In this document: piece after piece, positions 37,337 to 47,182 of the stretch | Numbering within the stretch: the stretch's first letter is position 1 | Layout: every line of letters starts with the position of its first letter | DNA from: Teredinibacter sp. KSP-S5-2 | GTDB lineage: Bacteria; Pseudomonadota; Gammaproteobacteria; Pseudomonadales; Cellvibrionaceae | Assembly: GCF_032773895.1 (NCBI RefSeq) | Contig: NZ_CP120416.1 | Coordinates: forward strand, 3,036,001 to 3,100,000 | Length of the DNA stretch: 64,000 nt | Reading direction: 5' to 3' | Notes under the pieces: model-generated | The model's database searches: none | What the model was told of the DNA's origin: nothing | What the model saw: only the letters and a program-made list of their open reading frames with translations | Translations under genes and position numbers: made by a program

Positions 37337-37720
37337 TTATGCAGCCTGACCACTACAGGGGTCAATGGCATCCCACCCACTTTTCACTCGAGCGATTAAA
37401 CCAGCCACTTCGGTCAGTGTTGACACTTCTTCTTCAGACTCGCCGAGCTTATTCACCATGTAGTCGTATAAGCAATCCAGATTCAGTGCAATATCGCCGC
37501 CATCCTCGAAGTTCAAGCTACTGCGCAAGCCGTTAATAATGGCAACCAGCTTGTCAATAAGCACTTTTTTGTCTTCTTCATTACCGCTGATTGCGCAATT
37601 TTTAGCTTGCTGAACACGCTCCAAAGCGCCGTCAAACAGTAGTGAAATCACTTGATGTGCCGTCAATTCGCTAGAACGTTCTTGCATAATTTGCGCGGCT
37701 CTTGTTTGTGCAACAGACAT
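37337..37720 (-). CDS. fliS: FliS flagellin chaperone, paralogue 1
   Basis: FliS binds the C-terminal disordered part of flagellin and prevents polymerisation in the cytoplasm. The 127-residue protein has the family core QVISLLFDGALERVQQAK and NGLRSSLNFEDGGDIALNLDCLYDYM. ATG 37720 is chosen because GAGGAG lies 7 nt upstream. A second, more canonical FliS is encoded at 38772-39152; this one has the shorter conserved block and a Cys near its end. It lies 104 bases before fliT on the transcript. Confidence 0.88.
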   Translation of the reverse strand: MSVAQTRAAQIMQERSSELTAHQVISLLFDGALERVQQAKNCAISGNEEDKKVLIDKLVAIINGLRSSLNFEDGGDIALNLDCLYDYMVNKLGESEEEVSTLTEVAGLIARVKSGWDAIDPCSGQAA

Positions 37721-37974
37721 ATTTATCTCCTCACATGCTGAGTACAAAGCGGCAGCCTTCTGCCGTTGTTACAATACAGTCTGAATACTGCACACACAGT
37801 GCCAACTTTAGATTTACGTCGCACATTTGCTCGCAAGGTAAAATATCAGAGGTGCTTTATCTAGCGCTTGTGCAGTCCATATCAAGGGCTTTATGCGACT
37901 CGATATACACTTTACCAAAACATGTTTGATTTGCGCCACACAAGGCTTAGAGATAACGTGAGACAGTGAAACGG

Positions 37975-38535
37975 CTAATCCTTACCACTCAACTCCAAGG
38001 CCCGTTCAACAAATTCTTTCTCTGCTAAACATTGCCGCTCAATTGGAGCAATGCGCTCAACATTCAAATGTTCAACATTGCTTTTATACCAATCTCTCTT
38101 TTTATAATACTGCGTAATAGTTTTGCGAAAATCCTTCTTTCCAGTTTTATGGCATTGTTGATAAATTGTCGCCAAACTGTCACTCAAGCTCTTCGAATCC
38201 TGTTCGTACTGTTCGACTTCAGTACGAAATTGGTCAACATTGTGCTGGCAATCCTGCATCAACATCAGTGTTGACCTTGCACCAATTTCGATAACCACAC
38301 CATGAACACGCATGGACTTAACCATTCCTTCTGGTGTTTCAAACAGCGCTATAAATGTTTTCCGTTTATAAAAAAGCTCTTCGTCATAGTTTGAAATACG
38401 GCTGAGCAAGTCCCGATAGCCTGAGTACATGGCATCATATTCACCTATTGCCAGATCCGCAGAATCCAAATCACACTCTGCATGGCTTTCAAAGCTGAAC
38501 AACAAAATACCAACTAATAAAAATATTTGTTTCAT
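37975..38535 (-). CDS. Secreted helical protein of unknown function between two fliS genes
   Basis: I do not recognise this protein of about 186 residues. It has a clear signal peptide (MKQIFLLVGILLFSFESHAE) with cleavage near residue 19, then long charged helices with five Cys residues (CDLDS, DCQHN, QQCHK, RQCLA) that could form disulfides in the periplasm. ATG 38535 gives the signal peptide; the frame is open 14 codons further. It interrupts the fliS-fliS pair, so it may be a cargo gene of the flagellar locus or a periplasmic helper. Confidence 0.6.
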   Translation of the reverse strand: MKQIFLLVGILLFSFESHAECDLDSADLAIGEYDAMYSGYRDLLSRISNYDEELFYKRKTFIALFETPEGMVKSMRVHGVVIEIGARSTLMLMQDCQHNVDQFRTEVEQYEQDSKSLSDSLATIYQQCHKTGKKDFRKTITQYYKKRDWYKSNVEHLNVERIAPIERQCLAEKEFVERALELSGKD

Positions 38536-38718
38536 ATTACGCTTCACGATAAAACCTTTGCGCCTTCTGGCTATCAATGGGCAACCAAGTATAAGGGGCT
38601 ATATAACTGAACCACTATATAGGGAGGAAACCATTGAACGTTGAATACAGATCAACCGATAGTGAATTGTGTTGCCAAAGAAACAAGGTAATACAGGAGG
38701 GGACAAAGTCCGATATTT

Positions 38719-38750
38719 CGCGCTTTACGGTCAAGCATACGTAAAGCGCG
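38719..38750. terminator. Hairpin downstream of fliS paralogue 2
   Basis: CGCGCTTTACG, a 10-nt loop and CGTAAAGCGCG form a perfect 11-bp stem, starting 22 bases after the stop of fliS (38772). The plus-strand side is followed by CTTTT, the minus-strand side by no clear T-run, so it is probably an end-of-transcript hairpin rather than a strong terminator. Confidence 0.6.
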
Positions 38751-38771
38751 CTTTTAAAAAGAGGTCGCGCC

Positions 38772-39152
38772 CTATTCGCCGATTTGCGCCCAGGCTGAAC
38801 GTAATTCGTTCAATAAATGTGCAGCTTCATCCAATTTTTCTGGATTATTTTCCAAATGTGCTTTCATTAGGATGTTTTGGATATAGATGTAGAGCGCATC
38901 CAGATTTTCTGCAATATCACCACCCTGATCAGGGTCCAGGCTTTCACGTAAACCACCAACGATGGTAATAGCGGAATTTATTTTCCCCCCTTTCATCTCA
39001 ATGTTGCCGTATTCCATTGCTCCCTTGGCCTGAGCAATGCGCTCCAGGGCACCATCGAACAACATACAAATGAGTTTGTGAGGAGAAGCAGACTCTACCG
39101 CAGATGAACGGTGAACTTGAGCATAAGAATCGACAGCGAGTTGAGAATTCAC
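38772..39152 (-). CDS. fliS: FliS flagellin chaperone, paralogue 2 (canonical)
   Basis: A 126-residue FliS with the full family pattern: SPHKLICMLFDGALERIAQAK, then GGLRESLDPDQGGDIAENLDALY. GTG 39152 is the start, with GAGG at 5-nt spacing. A sigma-28 promoter lies 42 bases upstream (39195-39221). This is the better match to known FliS. Two FliS genes plus two flagellin genes in the window suggest flagellin-specific chaperones, which is inference. Confidence 0.94.
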   Translation of the reverse strand: MNSQLAVDSYAQVHRSSAVESASPHKLICMLFDGALERIAQAKGAMEYGNIEMKGGKINSAITIVGGLRESLDPDQGGDIAENLDALYIYIQNILMKAHLENNPEKLDEAAHLLNELRSAWAQIGE

Positions 39153-39194
39153 GGTAACCTCGACGTTTATCTGGATGAATTGGCGCTATTTAGG

Positions 39195-39221
39195 GTATCG
39201 GCAGCTTCCACATACACTTTA
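39195..39221 (-). promoter_or_regulatory. Sigma-28 (FliA) promoter of fliS paralogue 2
   Basis: The minus strand has TAAAGTGT, 11 bases and GCCGATAC, a close match to the FliA consensus TAAAGTTT-N11-GCCGATAA. It lies 43 bases upstream of the GTG start of fliS and sits inside the leader of the divergent methyltransferase gene. Confidence 0.8.
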
Positions 39222-39326
39222 GTCTATTTTTTCCCTTTAGGTTGGCACAATCGATGCTTTTACCGTGGGATATACCAACGACTTGCCTATACTCATTTCA
39301 AGCAACCCCTGGGGGAACAAACAATA

Positions 39327-41303
39327 ATGATCGCCGAGGCAACGGGCAATACCCATCCTGTATTAGTTGAATCCACACGTTTGTTTAATTCTGGCTGCTA
39401 TGTTGAAGCCCAAAAGAAACTACGTGTTTTTTTACAAAAAAAACCGCAAAATCATCAAGCCAATATATTAATGGCAATGATTAAAGAAGCTGTGGCTGAC
39501 TACAACTCAGCTTTGGACTATTGTCATCAAGCACAAAAAAATTCGCCCAACAATAGAAATTATCTGTATTTAGAGGGCGTAATTTACGTCAGGCAAAAAA
39601 AACTTGATCTCGCATTAGCCCATTACAAAAAGTTTTTCCAACACTACCCCAATGATTTGGATGCACTGAATACGGTGTATGCCATATATAGCTCCCGGGA
39701 AAACAAACCGGCACAGCTTAAAACGCTATTGAATATTGCCACCCTGACTCAACTACCCCAGGAAAAACTGCAACAGATTTATGCTTTGCTCGCTGAGACT
39801 CAACACCTTATTTTCGACACAATCACCACTAATGGGATCATAGCGTTAATACAAGCGGAGCAAATCAGCGATGGCCTATTAACACGACATTTAACCGCCT
39901 ATTTAATCGAAAAATACAATTTAAGCAGCCCTCAACCAAAATTAAATTTATATGAAATTTTCCAGAACAATCTCTTTTACCTGGGTATTGGCTGTACGCG
40001 TTTTTCCAGCATAGAAGTGGAAAAACTGCTAACCACGTTGCGCGAGGCCATTCTCACAATATGTATTCAACGGCAGCACGTAGAGGCAGTAGCCATGCCT
40101 ATGATCGAGGGCATTGCCCTGCAAAACTATTTAAATGAATATATTTATCCAATTAAAGATTCCGAACAGAAAATTATTACGGAAACCAAGAAATTACTGG
40201 AAATACAAACCAAAAATAAAGACTGGCATGTTCAGCAAAGTGAAGGACTACTGCTGTTAATCAGTATGTTTCAGCCGCTCTATGAACTCCCTATCAGGAA
40301 AATATTGCTGAATACCCCCATATCAAAATGGCCAAAGTCATTACACAAAATTGCTCAAAAGACCTTATTCAATATTCATGACGAACTAGCACTAAGCGAA
40401 CAGATACCGAGCATCACACCGATTCACGATGAAGTATCAATGGATGTACAGCAACACTACGAAGAGCACCCCTACCCCAGATGGAATCAGATTTTTGTTA
40501 TTCCTTTAGAAAATATTGGCAGCGCCATTTTAAGATATATTCCGGATATTCGCGATCAACTACCTGCCCCGCTTTTTAATGAATCAACACCAATTCTAGT
40601 TGCCGGAGCAGGAACGGGGCGACATCCCATTATAGTCTCCAAACGTTTTCCGAAAGCCAAAATTACCGCAATAGATTTGAGCCGAAGAAGCTTGGCTTAT
40701 GCAACATTAAAAGCCAAACAATTAAATATCAACAATGTGAATTTTTATCATGGCGATATTCTTGAGTTTGATAAGCGGGAACAAAAATACCATTACATCG
40801 AATGCAATGGGGTATTACACCACTTGGACAATCCCATGCTCGGTTTGGAACGTTTACTTCAGTGTTTACACCCAGGCGGAGTAATCAAAATAGCCCTGTA
40901 CAGTGCAACTGCCCGAAAGGCCATTACCAGTGAGCGTGACAAAATTTCAAAACTCAATATTCGGCCCAACTCGGATAGCATTCGCTCCTACCGCCAAGCA
41001 ATTATCAACGCTCCGGAAAAACATCAGGATCTATTAGTCTTTAGCGATTTTTACAGTTTAAGTGAATGCCGGGATTTGCTCTTCCACCAACACGAAATCT
41101 GTTTTACCTGGGAATTAATTCGGGAGTATTGTCACACGCTGGACATTAATTTCTTGGGTTTGGTGGGCAACCAGAAAATAATCGATATTTATAATAAGGA
41201 ATACCCTAATTCAGCAACCAATGACTTTGGCAAGTTAACTGAGCTGGAACAAAAACACCCATACATGTTTCGAGGCATGTATGAGTTTTTAATACAAAAA
41301 TAA
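39327..41303 (+). CDS. TPR-containing SAM-dependent methyltransferase in the flagellin cluster
   Basis: A 658-residue protein. The N-terminal third (about 10-140) is a set of TPR-like helical repeats (YVEAQKKLRVFLQKKP, YNSALDYCHQAQKNSP, LDLALAHYKKFFQHYP). The C-terminal half has a class I methyltransferase: motif I LVAGAGTGRHP, acidic residue after it in AIDLS, and NGVLHHLDNP as motif IV. ATG 39327 is chosen because earlier starts overlap the divergent fliS gene. It is the only plus-strand gene inside the flagellin cluster. Methylation of flagellin or of a flagellar glycan is a reasonable guess, not shown by the sequence. Confidence 0.82.
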   Translation: MIAEATGNTHPVLVESTRLFNSGCYVEAQKKLRVFLQKKPQNHQANILMAMIKEAVADYNSALDYCHQAQKNSPNNRNYLYLEGVIYVRQKKLDLALAHYKKFFQHYPNDLDALNTVYAIYSSRENKPAQLKTLLNIATLTQLPQEKLQQIYALLAETQHLIFDTITTNGIIALIQAEQISDGLLTRHLTAYLIEKYNLSSPQPKLNLYEIFQNNLFYLGIGCTRFSSIEVEKLLTTLREAILTICIQRQHVEAVAMPMIEGIALQNYLNEYIYPIKDSEQKIITETKKLLEIQTKNKDWHVQQSEGLLLLISMFQPLYELPIRKILLNTPISKWPKSLHKIAQKTLFNIHDELALSEQIPSITPIHDEVSMDVQQHYEEHPYPRWNQIFVIPLENIGSAILRYIPDIRDQLPAPLFNESTPILVAGAGTGRHPIIVSKRFPKAKITAIDLSRRSLAYATLKAKQLNINNVNFYHGDILEFDKREQKYHYIECNGVLHHLDNPMLGLERLLQCLHPGGVIKIALYSATARKAITSERDKISKLNIRPNSDSIRSYRQAIINAPEKHQDLLVFSDFYSLSECRDLLFHQHEICFTWELIREYCHTLDINFLGLVGNQKIIDIYNKEYPNSATNDFGKLTELEQKHPYMFRGMYEFLIQK

Positions 41304-41353
41304 AATGAAAAAAGTCACGTAGAAAAGCTGACATCCTTGTCTGAGAGAATGAA

Positions 41354-43432
41354 TTAATCCCGCTTGGCAGTAAACGGTAGCGTATCGAGCAAGTTTTCCA
41401 GGAAGGAACCAGAACTGCTTAACCCGCTTAATATACGCTCCATGGCAATATATTGTTGGCGCAAACGTTCTTCAAAGGCTTCCATTTTACGATCCAGGCT
41501 ATCCTGATCGTCATCTAACGTTTCGAGTTTCTTATCCAGCACTTCTTCACGTTTAGCAATCAGACCATCAGAAGAGAGAAACTCTTCGATCAAGTCACTT
41601 AATTCGCCGGCAAAACCACGGGAGAAGTTGATCGTCGCCGAGGTGGAGTTTTCACCGATGATCATCGCCAACCCTTCACCTGGTTCCCCCAACTTAGGCA
41701 ACAACACATTACTGGTACCAAAACCGGCTACGCCATTGATAGTACCCGAAACTTTATTCCCGCTGGTGCCATTGGCGATGACCAGACCTAAATCCGCCAG
41801 AGTGTCGGCACTGGCAGCGGTAATATTTACCTGCGAAGAGGTGTCATATTTGGTTGATGTAATTAAAAAGCGGTCATTATCCGAATCATAAGAAACCAGT
41901 ACAGAGTGACCTTCCTCAGATAGGTTGGTATCCGCATTAATGGCCGTTTGCATAGCGGAAGCTAAATCGGCTTGACTGGCATAGGTACCTTCGGGAATGG
42001 TAATGGTATTGGTCGTCACACCATTTACCTGAGCGGTAAAACTGTAATCTTTGCCCGTGCTGTCAAAATTCGGGAAAGTCATATTCGCTAATGTTCCACC
42101 GGTATACACGCCACGGGAAGGTGGTGTGGTAATCACAATATCGTATTGCCCCGGTGAAGTGGCATCATTGGTGGAATTTACATATATATTTGGATCAGAA
42201 GACGTATTACGCGGAGCAAATAATTTTTGAATATCTTCAAAGCGTTCATCGAAGGCTTTGGTAAATTCTTTCTCATTAATACTGAGCGTACCATCTAATT
42301 CTGTACGAATTCCCAGATTGGTAAGAGAGGTGAAATTGGAATCGGCCAAACCGGTTACCGTACTGGAAATCAAATTACGGATACTGGACAGTGTCGATTT
42401 AGCCAGGGAATCCCGAGCCAATGAGCCGACCACGGTGGAGGTTGAGCCATCATCGTTTTCGACTTCCGACGTGCCCATAATCGGTTCAAGCGCTTCCAGA
42501 AAAAGATTATATGCTTCAACAAAATCCCGTACTGTTTGCTCAGCAAAGGCTTTATCTTCTGTGACGGTGATCGTGACTTTTTCACCTGGTGCGGCTTTTA
42601 AAACATCGAGTGATAAGCCTTCCACAATGTCATCAATGGTGTTCGAAGAACGATTAATAGTTAAACCATTCAACGTTAATACCGCGTCTTTCCCAATTTG
42701 AGTTTCAACATTTTCAAAACTGGTTACACCAGTATTAAACGCAAAACGGGATAAATCATTGCCGTCTGTATTACTGGGCGCACCACCGGCTTCTTCAACG
42801 GTGATTTCCAGTTCATTACCTACACCGGATGCCGCAACAATCGACAAACGATAGCCTGAACCATCATTAATAATAGAGGCCTGAACACCAAAATCCGCAT
42901 CGTTAATGGCATCACGTAAGCCTTCAAGCGTGTTGTTGGTGCTGTCAATCGTAATGGTGACTGGCTCTTGTGCATTATCCACGGTGAACGCAGTTGGGTT
43001 GTCGCTGCCGTCCCGTGTCCAGGTGCCAAAATTAAAAGTTAAGGTGCCTTCTCCAACCGCATCGTCTACGGAAGAAAATGCTTCAAAGGCAAGGTTTTGA
43101 GACTGTGCAACGTCTTCAACCGTAAAGGAATACACCCCTGGCTGGACGTCGGTGGATAATTCGGTAGGAACCAGTGCGTTGCTTTCGGTAAAGGCCGCAC
43201 TTTTACTGAATAAACCTTCTGGATCGGTTAAGGTTTTCGCCGCATCTTGCAAGGTTGCCAGTGCGCTGCTGAGAATACCGTAGTCCGATATTTGTGTTTC
43301 CGTTTTTTCCCGCGTGCTGGTAATACGCTCTTGCGGCGCCGATCGTTCAATCGCCGTCAACTGCTTAACCAGGCTGTTGGTATCAATACCTGAGCCCGCA
43401 CCCAGAGTTTTGATAATGTCATTTTCAATCAT
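41354..43432 (-). CDS. fliD: FliD, flagellar filament cap
   Basis: FliD caps the filament and folds incoming flagellin. N-terminal FliD domain starts with LGAGSGIDTNSLVKQL; hook IN-like repeats occur in the middle (LTLNGLTINRSSNTIDD, about 250-270), and the C-terminal coiled part ends MERILSGLSSSGSFLENLL. At 692 aa it is longer than Pseudomonas FliD (about 470), the extra being a beta-rich insertion around residues 400-580. The gene lies between flaG and the methyltransferase. Sigma-54- and sigma-28-like motifs both occur upstream. Confidence 0.95.
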   Translation of the reverse strand: MIENDIIKTLGAGSGIDTNSLVKQLTAIERSAPQERITSTREKTETQISDYGILSSALATLQDAAKTLTDPEGLFSKSAAFTESNALVPTELSTDVQPGVYSFTVEDVAQSQNLAFEAFSSVDDAVGEGTLTFNFGTWTRDGSDNPTAFTVDNAQEPVTITIDSTNNTLEGLRDAINDADFGVQASIINDGSGYRLSIVAASGVGNELEITVEEAGGAPSNTDGNDLSRFAFNTGVTSFENVETQIGKDAVLTLNGLTINRSSNTIDDIVEGLSLDVLKAAPGEKVTITVTEDKAFAEQTVRDFVEAYNLFLEALEPIMGTSEVENDDGSTSTVVGSLARDSLAKSTLSSIRNLISSTVTGLADSNFTSLTNLGIRTELDGTLSINEKEFTKAFDERFEDIQKLFAPRNTSSDPNIYVNSTNDATSPGQYDIVITTPPSRGVYTGGTLANMTFPNFDSTGKDYSFTAQVNGVTTNTITIPEGTYASQADLASAMQTAINADTNLSEEGHSVLVSYDSDNDRFLITSTKYDTSSQVNITAASADTLADLGLVIANGTSGNKVSGTINGVAGFGTSNVLLPKLGEPGEGLAMIIGENSTSATINFSRGFAGELSDLIEEFLSSDGLIAKREEVLDKKLETLDDDQDSLDRKMEAFEERLRQQYIAMERILSGLSSSGSFLENLLDTLPFTAKRD

Positions 43433-43529
43433 AAGGCTCTACCTCGATAGGAACCGCATGTCCTATCCAAATCACTCCTTTGAACGACGTCACCTCGCAT
43501 TATGCAAAGGGAGTTGAACTCATACTATG

Positions 43530-43555
43530 TATCGGCAGCACAGAAAAAACATTGA
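43530..43555 (-). promoter_or_regulatory. Candidate sigma-28 promoter of fliD
   Basis: The minus strand reads TCAATGTT, 11 bases and GCCGATA. The -10 part matches FliA closely, the -35 part partly (Pseudomonas-type TCAAG). It lies about 98 bases before the fliD ATG. Confidence 0.5.
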
Positions 43556-43573
43556 GCATTAAATGTACTAAAA

Positions 43574-43589
43574 CGCAAAAAGACGCCCA
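43574..43589 (-). promoter_or_regulatory. Candidate sigma-54 promoter of fliD
   Basis: The minus strand reads TGGGCGTCTTTTTGCG, with GG and GC exactly 10 bases apart. fliD is RpoN/FleQ-dependent in Pseudomonas, which supports the call. It lies 142 bases upstream of the ATG, and one or more competing spacings exist nearby. Confidence 0.45.
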
Positions 43590-43652
43590 GTAGCCTGAAC
43601 GCCATTTTTGCGATATCTAAGCCCAGTGTAGAACACCGGATGTTTTGTCTAG

Positions 43653-44039
43653 CTATCCAAGCGCGTTCAGCAATCGAAACTCCCCATCATCCTTCAATTT
43701 TCGCGCCAACTCTAAGAAAATGTCCTCAGGAATTTGCCGGATAAGCTCTCCTGAATCACTATCGACTACCTTAACAACCGTCTGGTTCAGCTCCTCATCC
43801 ACCGAAAACTCTAGGTCTCGCTGAACGGATTGCACATAGCTGTTAATCGATTCCACCGCCGATTGCAGTTTTTGCTGCGTCTCGTGTACAGCTTGTGGCT
43901 GTTCTGAGTCTGCGGGTTTTTCTATAGATTTGGGCAAATCTTTGCCGCTGGTACGCGGCTGAGCTTCGACAGCCCCCTTAGATGAAGCAGAACTGGCCAC
44001 CAACCGGTTAGCCGTCTGAATATTTCTAACTTCATTCAT
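43653..44039 (-). CDS. flaG: FlaG family protein
   Basis: A 128-residue protein with a disordered N-terminal half and the conserved FlaG C-terminus (INSYVQSVQRDLEFSVDEEL, then TVVKVVDSDSGELIRQIP). FlaG proteins tune filament length in Vibrio and Pseudomonas relatives; the biochemical role is unknown. Position between flagellin and fliD is canonical. A short hairpin (44069-44086) lies upstream, so it may be read from the flagellin promoter at reduced level. Confidence 0.9.
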   Translation of the reverse strand: MNEVRNIQTANRLVASSASSKGAVEAQPRTSGKDLPKSIEKPADSEQPQAVHETQQKLQSAVESINSYVQSVQRDLEFSVDEELNQTVVKVVDSDSGELIRQIPEDIFLELARKLKDDGEFRLLNALG

Positions 44040-44068
44040 GGGTTTACCCTCTTTCTACGGCCAAAGCC

Positions 44069-44086
44069 GGCGGGTTTTACCCCGCC
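44069..44086 (-). terminator. Hairpin between flagellin and flaG
   Basis: GGCGGG, a 6-nt loop and CCCGCC form a GC-rich stem 48 bases after the flagellin stop. There is no long T-run, so it may attenuate rather than stop transcription into flaG. Confidence 0.5.
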
Positions 44087-44133
44087 AGCCTGAACCACTT
44101 TACATGTCGGTTAACTCGACTTTAACCTCCGGC

Positions 44134-46509
44134 TTACTGTAGGAGTGAAAGAACTTGTTGAGGTCGTGCGTTTGCTTGAGCCAACATTGCTTGAGAGGCT
44201 TGTTGCAACACTTGAGCTCGACTCAACTCAGCAGTTTCTGAGGCGAAGTCCGCATCCACAACTCGAGATCTTGCCGCTGCAGTATTCTCAGAAACGTTAC
44301 TCAAGTTAGACACTGTAAAGTCAAGACGGTTACTGATCGCACCCAACTGAGACCGAGTGTCGTTGATGGTTTCAAGTGCCTGGTCGATCGAAGCAATCGC
44401 ATTCTGAGCACCGGAGACTGTCGCAACACTGATGTTGGAGATTGCAGAGCCAGTGACTGTTGCACTAAGGTCTGTATTCAAGCTACGTAGGCCTGTAGAA
44501 GCCGCACCATTAGCGGTTGTTTCCACGGAAAGTGATTGTCCACCGATGGTATCCAGCTTGAGCGTTGCACCAATGGTGATTGGGTCAACCAAGTTGTCAC
44601 CAGCGCTCGCACCAGGGAAGGAAATACCCAATGCTGTTGCGGTTGCTCCACCGAGGGTATTACCTAGCTCAAGTGTGATCGAAGATGTACCGGAGAATTC
44701 AAGCTCACCGTTTTCATCAATCGCCGCAGTTACACCAGTAGTCACTGTTTGAGCATTGATGTCGGTTAACATCGCGTCCACACTGCTCAAGTCGATACCA
44801 GTAATTTCAGTACCGTTGATTTTGATCGAACCAGTAGTCACTGTGGTTGCAGCAACAGAAGCTTCTGCAGTGTCATCCGCTACCGCGTTACCGCCGATAT
44901 CAATGAACTGAGTGGAAAGCGCACCGGCTACAGTACCGTCAGTGACTTCGATTGGGCCAGTACCGTATAGGTGTAGCTGATCGTCGTCATCTACGTAGGC
45001 GGTCACACCAATATTCGCAGTACCGTTAATGTCGGCTGCCAATTCTGATGCTGTCGCGGTTGCACCTGCGGTTGCGCCTACAGTTACCGTAATACCGTTG
45101 ATATCAAAGGTATTGGTAGCGACTACGTTCAAGGTACCAGTTAAGGTAAGCTCGTTAACTTGCTGGGTAAGGTCTGCACCGTAGGACTCAGAAGCATCGA
45201 TGGAAGCCACTACATTGGTTTCATCAGTTACCGCATTGATGTTGGCCACTTTACCTTGCAAGGTGTCAGTGTTGCTTGCATCAATGGCGACACCGTTGAT
45301 CACCAAGTCATTTGCAGTAAGCGCAGTAGTGAAATCAACAGTTTGTCCGTCGACAGTTGTGCCGTTAGCACCACCTTTTACTTCACCCGCCGCTGCGATT
45401 TCCTGGAAGCCAAAGCCTTCAAGGTCGGTATCAGTACCATTCGCACCTTTAGTCACGGTAATTGCACTACCGTCGTCTGAAGTTAACGCCAGGCTACCGG
45501 TTTGAGAATCACCAGAGGTGAAGCCAACATTCGCTGCTGTGGCACCGTTTTGGAAGTTGTTAACGGTGATGGTTCCGCCAGTATCATTACTGAGTACTAA
45601 ACGACCTGAGTCTTCAGCAATGCTTGCTGTAACCGCGCCGCCAGTTTTTTCATTGATAAGGGCAACCATTTCATCCAGGCTGGATGTGGTAACACCTGTA
45701 CCGCCAATGGTGAAGGTAGTTGCAGCAGAGCCGTCGATGGAGCCAACCACGATGTCGAAACTATCAGTGCTTGCTAGTACACCATCCGCAGCGCCAGTAC
45801 CTTCAAAGACGTTGTAGGCAGATGCGCTAACGCCATCAACATTGTTGTTAATGTCAGCGATAAGGTCATCCAGATTTTCGTCAGCTTGTGACAAATCGAT
45901 TGCACTTAAACCTTGGCCATTAATTTCAATGTCGCCATCATCGATGCTGAACGTTGCACTGATGTTGTCGCCACTTAAATCGCTGGTGGTTGAACCAAGA
46001 CCTAGAGTTTTGGTACTGGTTTCTGCAATGGAGAAAGAAATGATTTGATTCGCTTCTGAACCCACTTGTAGGTCAACACTGCCTAGACTTCCGTCCAATA
46101 CTTTTTGACCGTTAAAGCTGGTGGTTTCAGAAATACGATCCAATTCTGCAACAAGTTGCTGAACCTCTGCATCCAGAGTTGCCCGGTCAGCATCAGAGTA
46201 GATGCCGTTAGCAGACTGGATAGATAGCTCACGCATACGTTGCAAAATGTTGGTGGACTCTTCCAACGCACCTTCGGCGGTTTGAATAAGAGAAGCACCA
46301 TCGTTTGCATTACGAATTGCTTGGTTCAAACCTCTGATCTGAGAAGTTTGACGGTTAGAAATTGCGAGACCCGCTGCGTCATCCGCGGCGGAGTTGATTC
46401 TTTTACCTGAAGCCAAACGTTCGCTTGCTCTCTCCAAGTCCATACTTGAAGAGTTCAACTGACGCTGAGCATTCAGTGAAGAAATATTACTATTTACAAC
46501 TAGTGCCAT
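44134..46509 (-). CDS. fliC: Flagellin with a large variable insert
   Basis: The major filament protein. D0/D1 ends are conserved: the N-terminus [18 protein letters not shown], and [19 protein letters not shown]; the C-terminus with [17 protein letters not shown] and [18 protein letters not shown]. The middle (about 170-690) is a very large insert, rich in Thr, Ala, Asp and Gly, with several flagellin-hook IN repeats ([35 protein letters not shown]). Length 791 aa is about 1.6 times a usual flagellin. A sigma-28 promoter lies 114 bases upstream. A paralogue is at the right edge. There are no Cys residues. Confidence 0.95.
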   Translation of the reverse strand: MALVVNSNISSLNAQRQLNSSSMDLERASERLASGKRINSAADDAAGLAISNRQTSQIRGLNQAIRNANDGASLIQTAEGALEESTNILQRMRELSIQSANGIYSDADRATLDAEVQQLVAELDRISETTSFNGQKVLDGSLGSVDLQVGSEANQIISFSIAETSTKTLGLGSTTSDLSGDNISATFSIDDGDIEINGQGLSAIDLSQADENLDDLIADINNNVDGVSASAYNVFEGTGAADGVLASTDSFDIVVGSIDGSAATTFTIGGTGVTTSSLDEMVALINEKTGGAVTASIAEDSGRLVLSNDTGGTITVNNFQNGATAANVGFTSGDSQTGSLALTSDDGSAITVTKGANGTDTDLEGFGFQEIAAAGEVKGGANGTTVDGQTVDFTTALTANDLVINGVAIDASNTDTLQGKVANINAVTDETNVVASIDASESYGADLTQQVNELTLTGTLNVVATNTFDINGITVTVGATAGATATASELAADINGTANIGVTAYVDDDDQLHLYGTGPIEVTDGTVAGALSTQFIDIGGNAVADDTAEASVAATTVTTGSIKINGTEITGIDLSSVDAMLTDINAQTVTTGVTAAIDENGELEFSGTSSITLELGNTLGGATATALGISFPGASAGDNLVDPITIGATLKLDTIGGQSLSVETTANGAASTGLRSLNTDLSATVTGSAISNISVATVSGAQNAIASIDQALETINDTRSQLGAISNRLDFTVSNLSNVSENTAAARSRVVDADFASETAELSRAQVLQQASQAMLAQANARPQQVLSLLQ

Positions 46510-46622
46510 GGTAAGACTCCCACGTTTGAATTAACCAAAGCCAGCCGTCAGTGACTAGCAAAAGCTTCTTAAGGAAGCGTCAGGGAGTTTTGTGAACTGG
46601 GCCCTAACGTCTCTTACCTGGG

Positions 46623-46649
46623 ATAACGGCACGAGGAATTCAAACTTTA
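46623..46649 (-). promoter_or_regulatory. Sigma-28 (FliA) promoter of flagellin
   Basis: The minus strand reads TAAAGTTT, 11 bases and GCCGTTAT, one mismatch from the FliA consensus. It lies 114 bases upstream of the flagellin ATG, leaving a leader of about 100 nt. Confidence 0.85.
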
Positions 46650-47182
46650 GTGGGGGTAAACAGATAGATAAATATCATCACTCTCAGTAATTAATAAATT
46701 TATCTAACAAATTCAACGGCTTGGAACAGCAAAAAACACACCCTTATTTTTCCGTCAAAAAATAATTGTGATTTTTTCTTAAATTAATTGGTTACTTTAA
46801 GAGCGGATATCATTACCCAAATGCATATAGAGCTGATTATTGCCCTAAGACGTCCATACGACGGCCCCAAAATCTGGTACAGAGAGTTTCTTCCGGTCGA
46901 TCAACTAATAACATGCAACGAGAGTTAGTTTCTTCCCGCTTAGAAACATCTGTTTAAATTGCGGTAGCGCAATTACACTAGTCACATCAGTCAATAAAGT
47001 GTCAAAGAACATATAAACATGACATAAGAAAGTCAGACTGACAAAAATCAGCCTTTCGGGTGTTTTCGGTAATCACTTTACACCCAGCTGGCATCAAATC
47101 TTGGAGAGAGGTATTTGGCTTAATGGAAGATTAGGTATGTGCCAATCCAGGAAGAACAGTAATTAAAAACGGAAACGTACTT
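46650..47182. other. Intergenic region between flagellin and a PKD-like lipoprotein gene
   Basis: The stretch upstream of the flagellin promoter is AT-rich and holds no credible open frame. The plus-strand part must hold the promoter of the lipoprotein at 47183, but no clear -35/-10 pair stands out. I see no repeats or RNA structure. Confidence 0.4.

Noticed and set aside
39111-39326. N-terminal extension of the TPR-methyltransferase
   Set aside because: It would overlap the divergent fliS coding start and its sigma-28 promoter; ATG 39327 starts the conserved TPR part.
44432-45817. Long plus-strand frames opposite flagellin
   Set aside because: They are shadows caused by codon bias in the repetitive flagellin gene; no ribosome sites or family matches.
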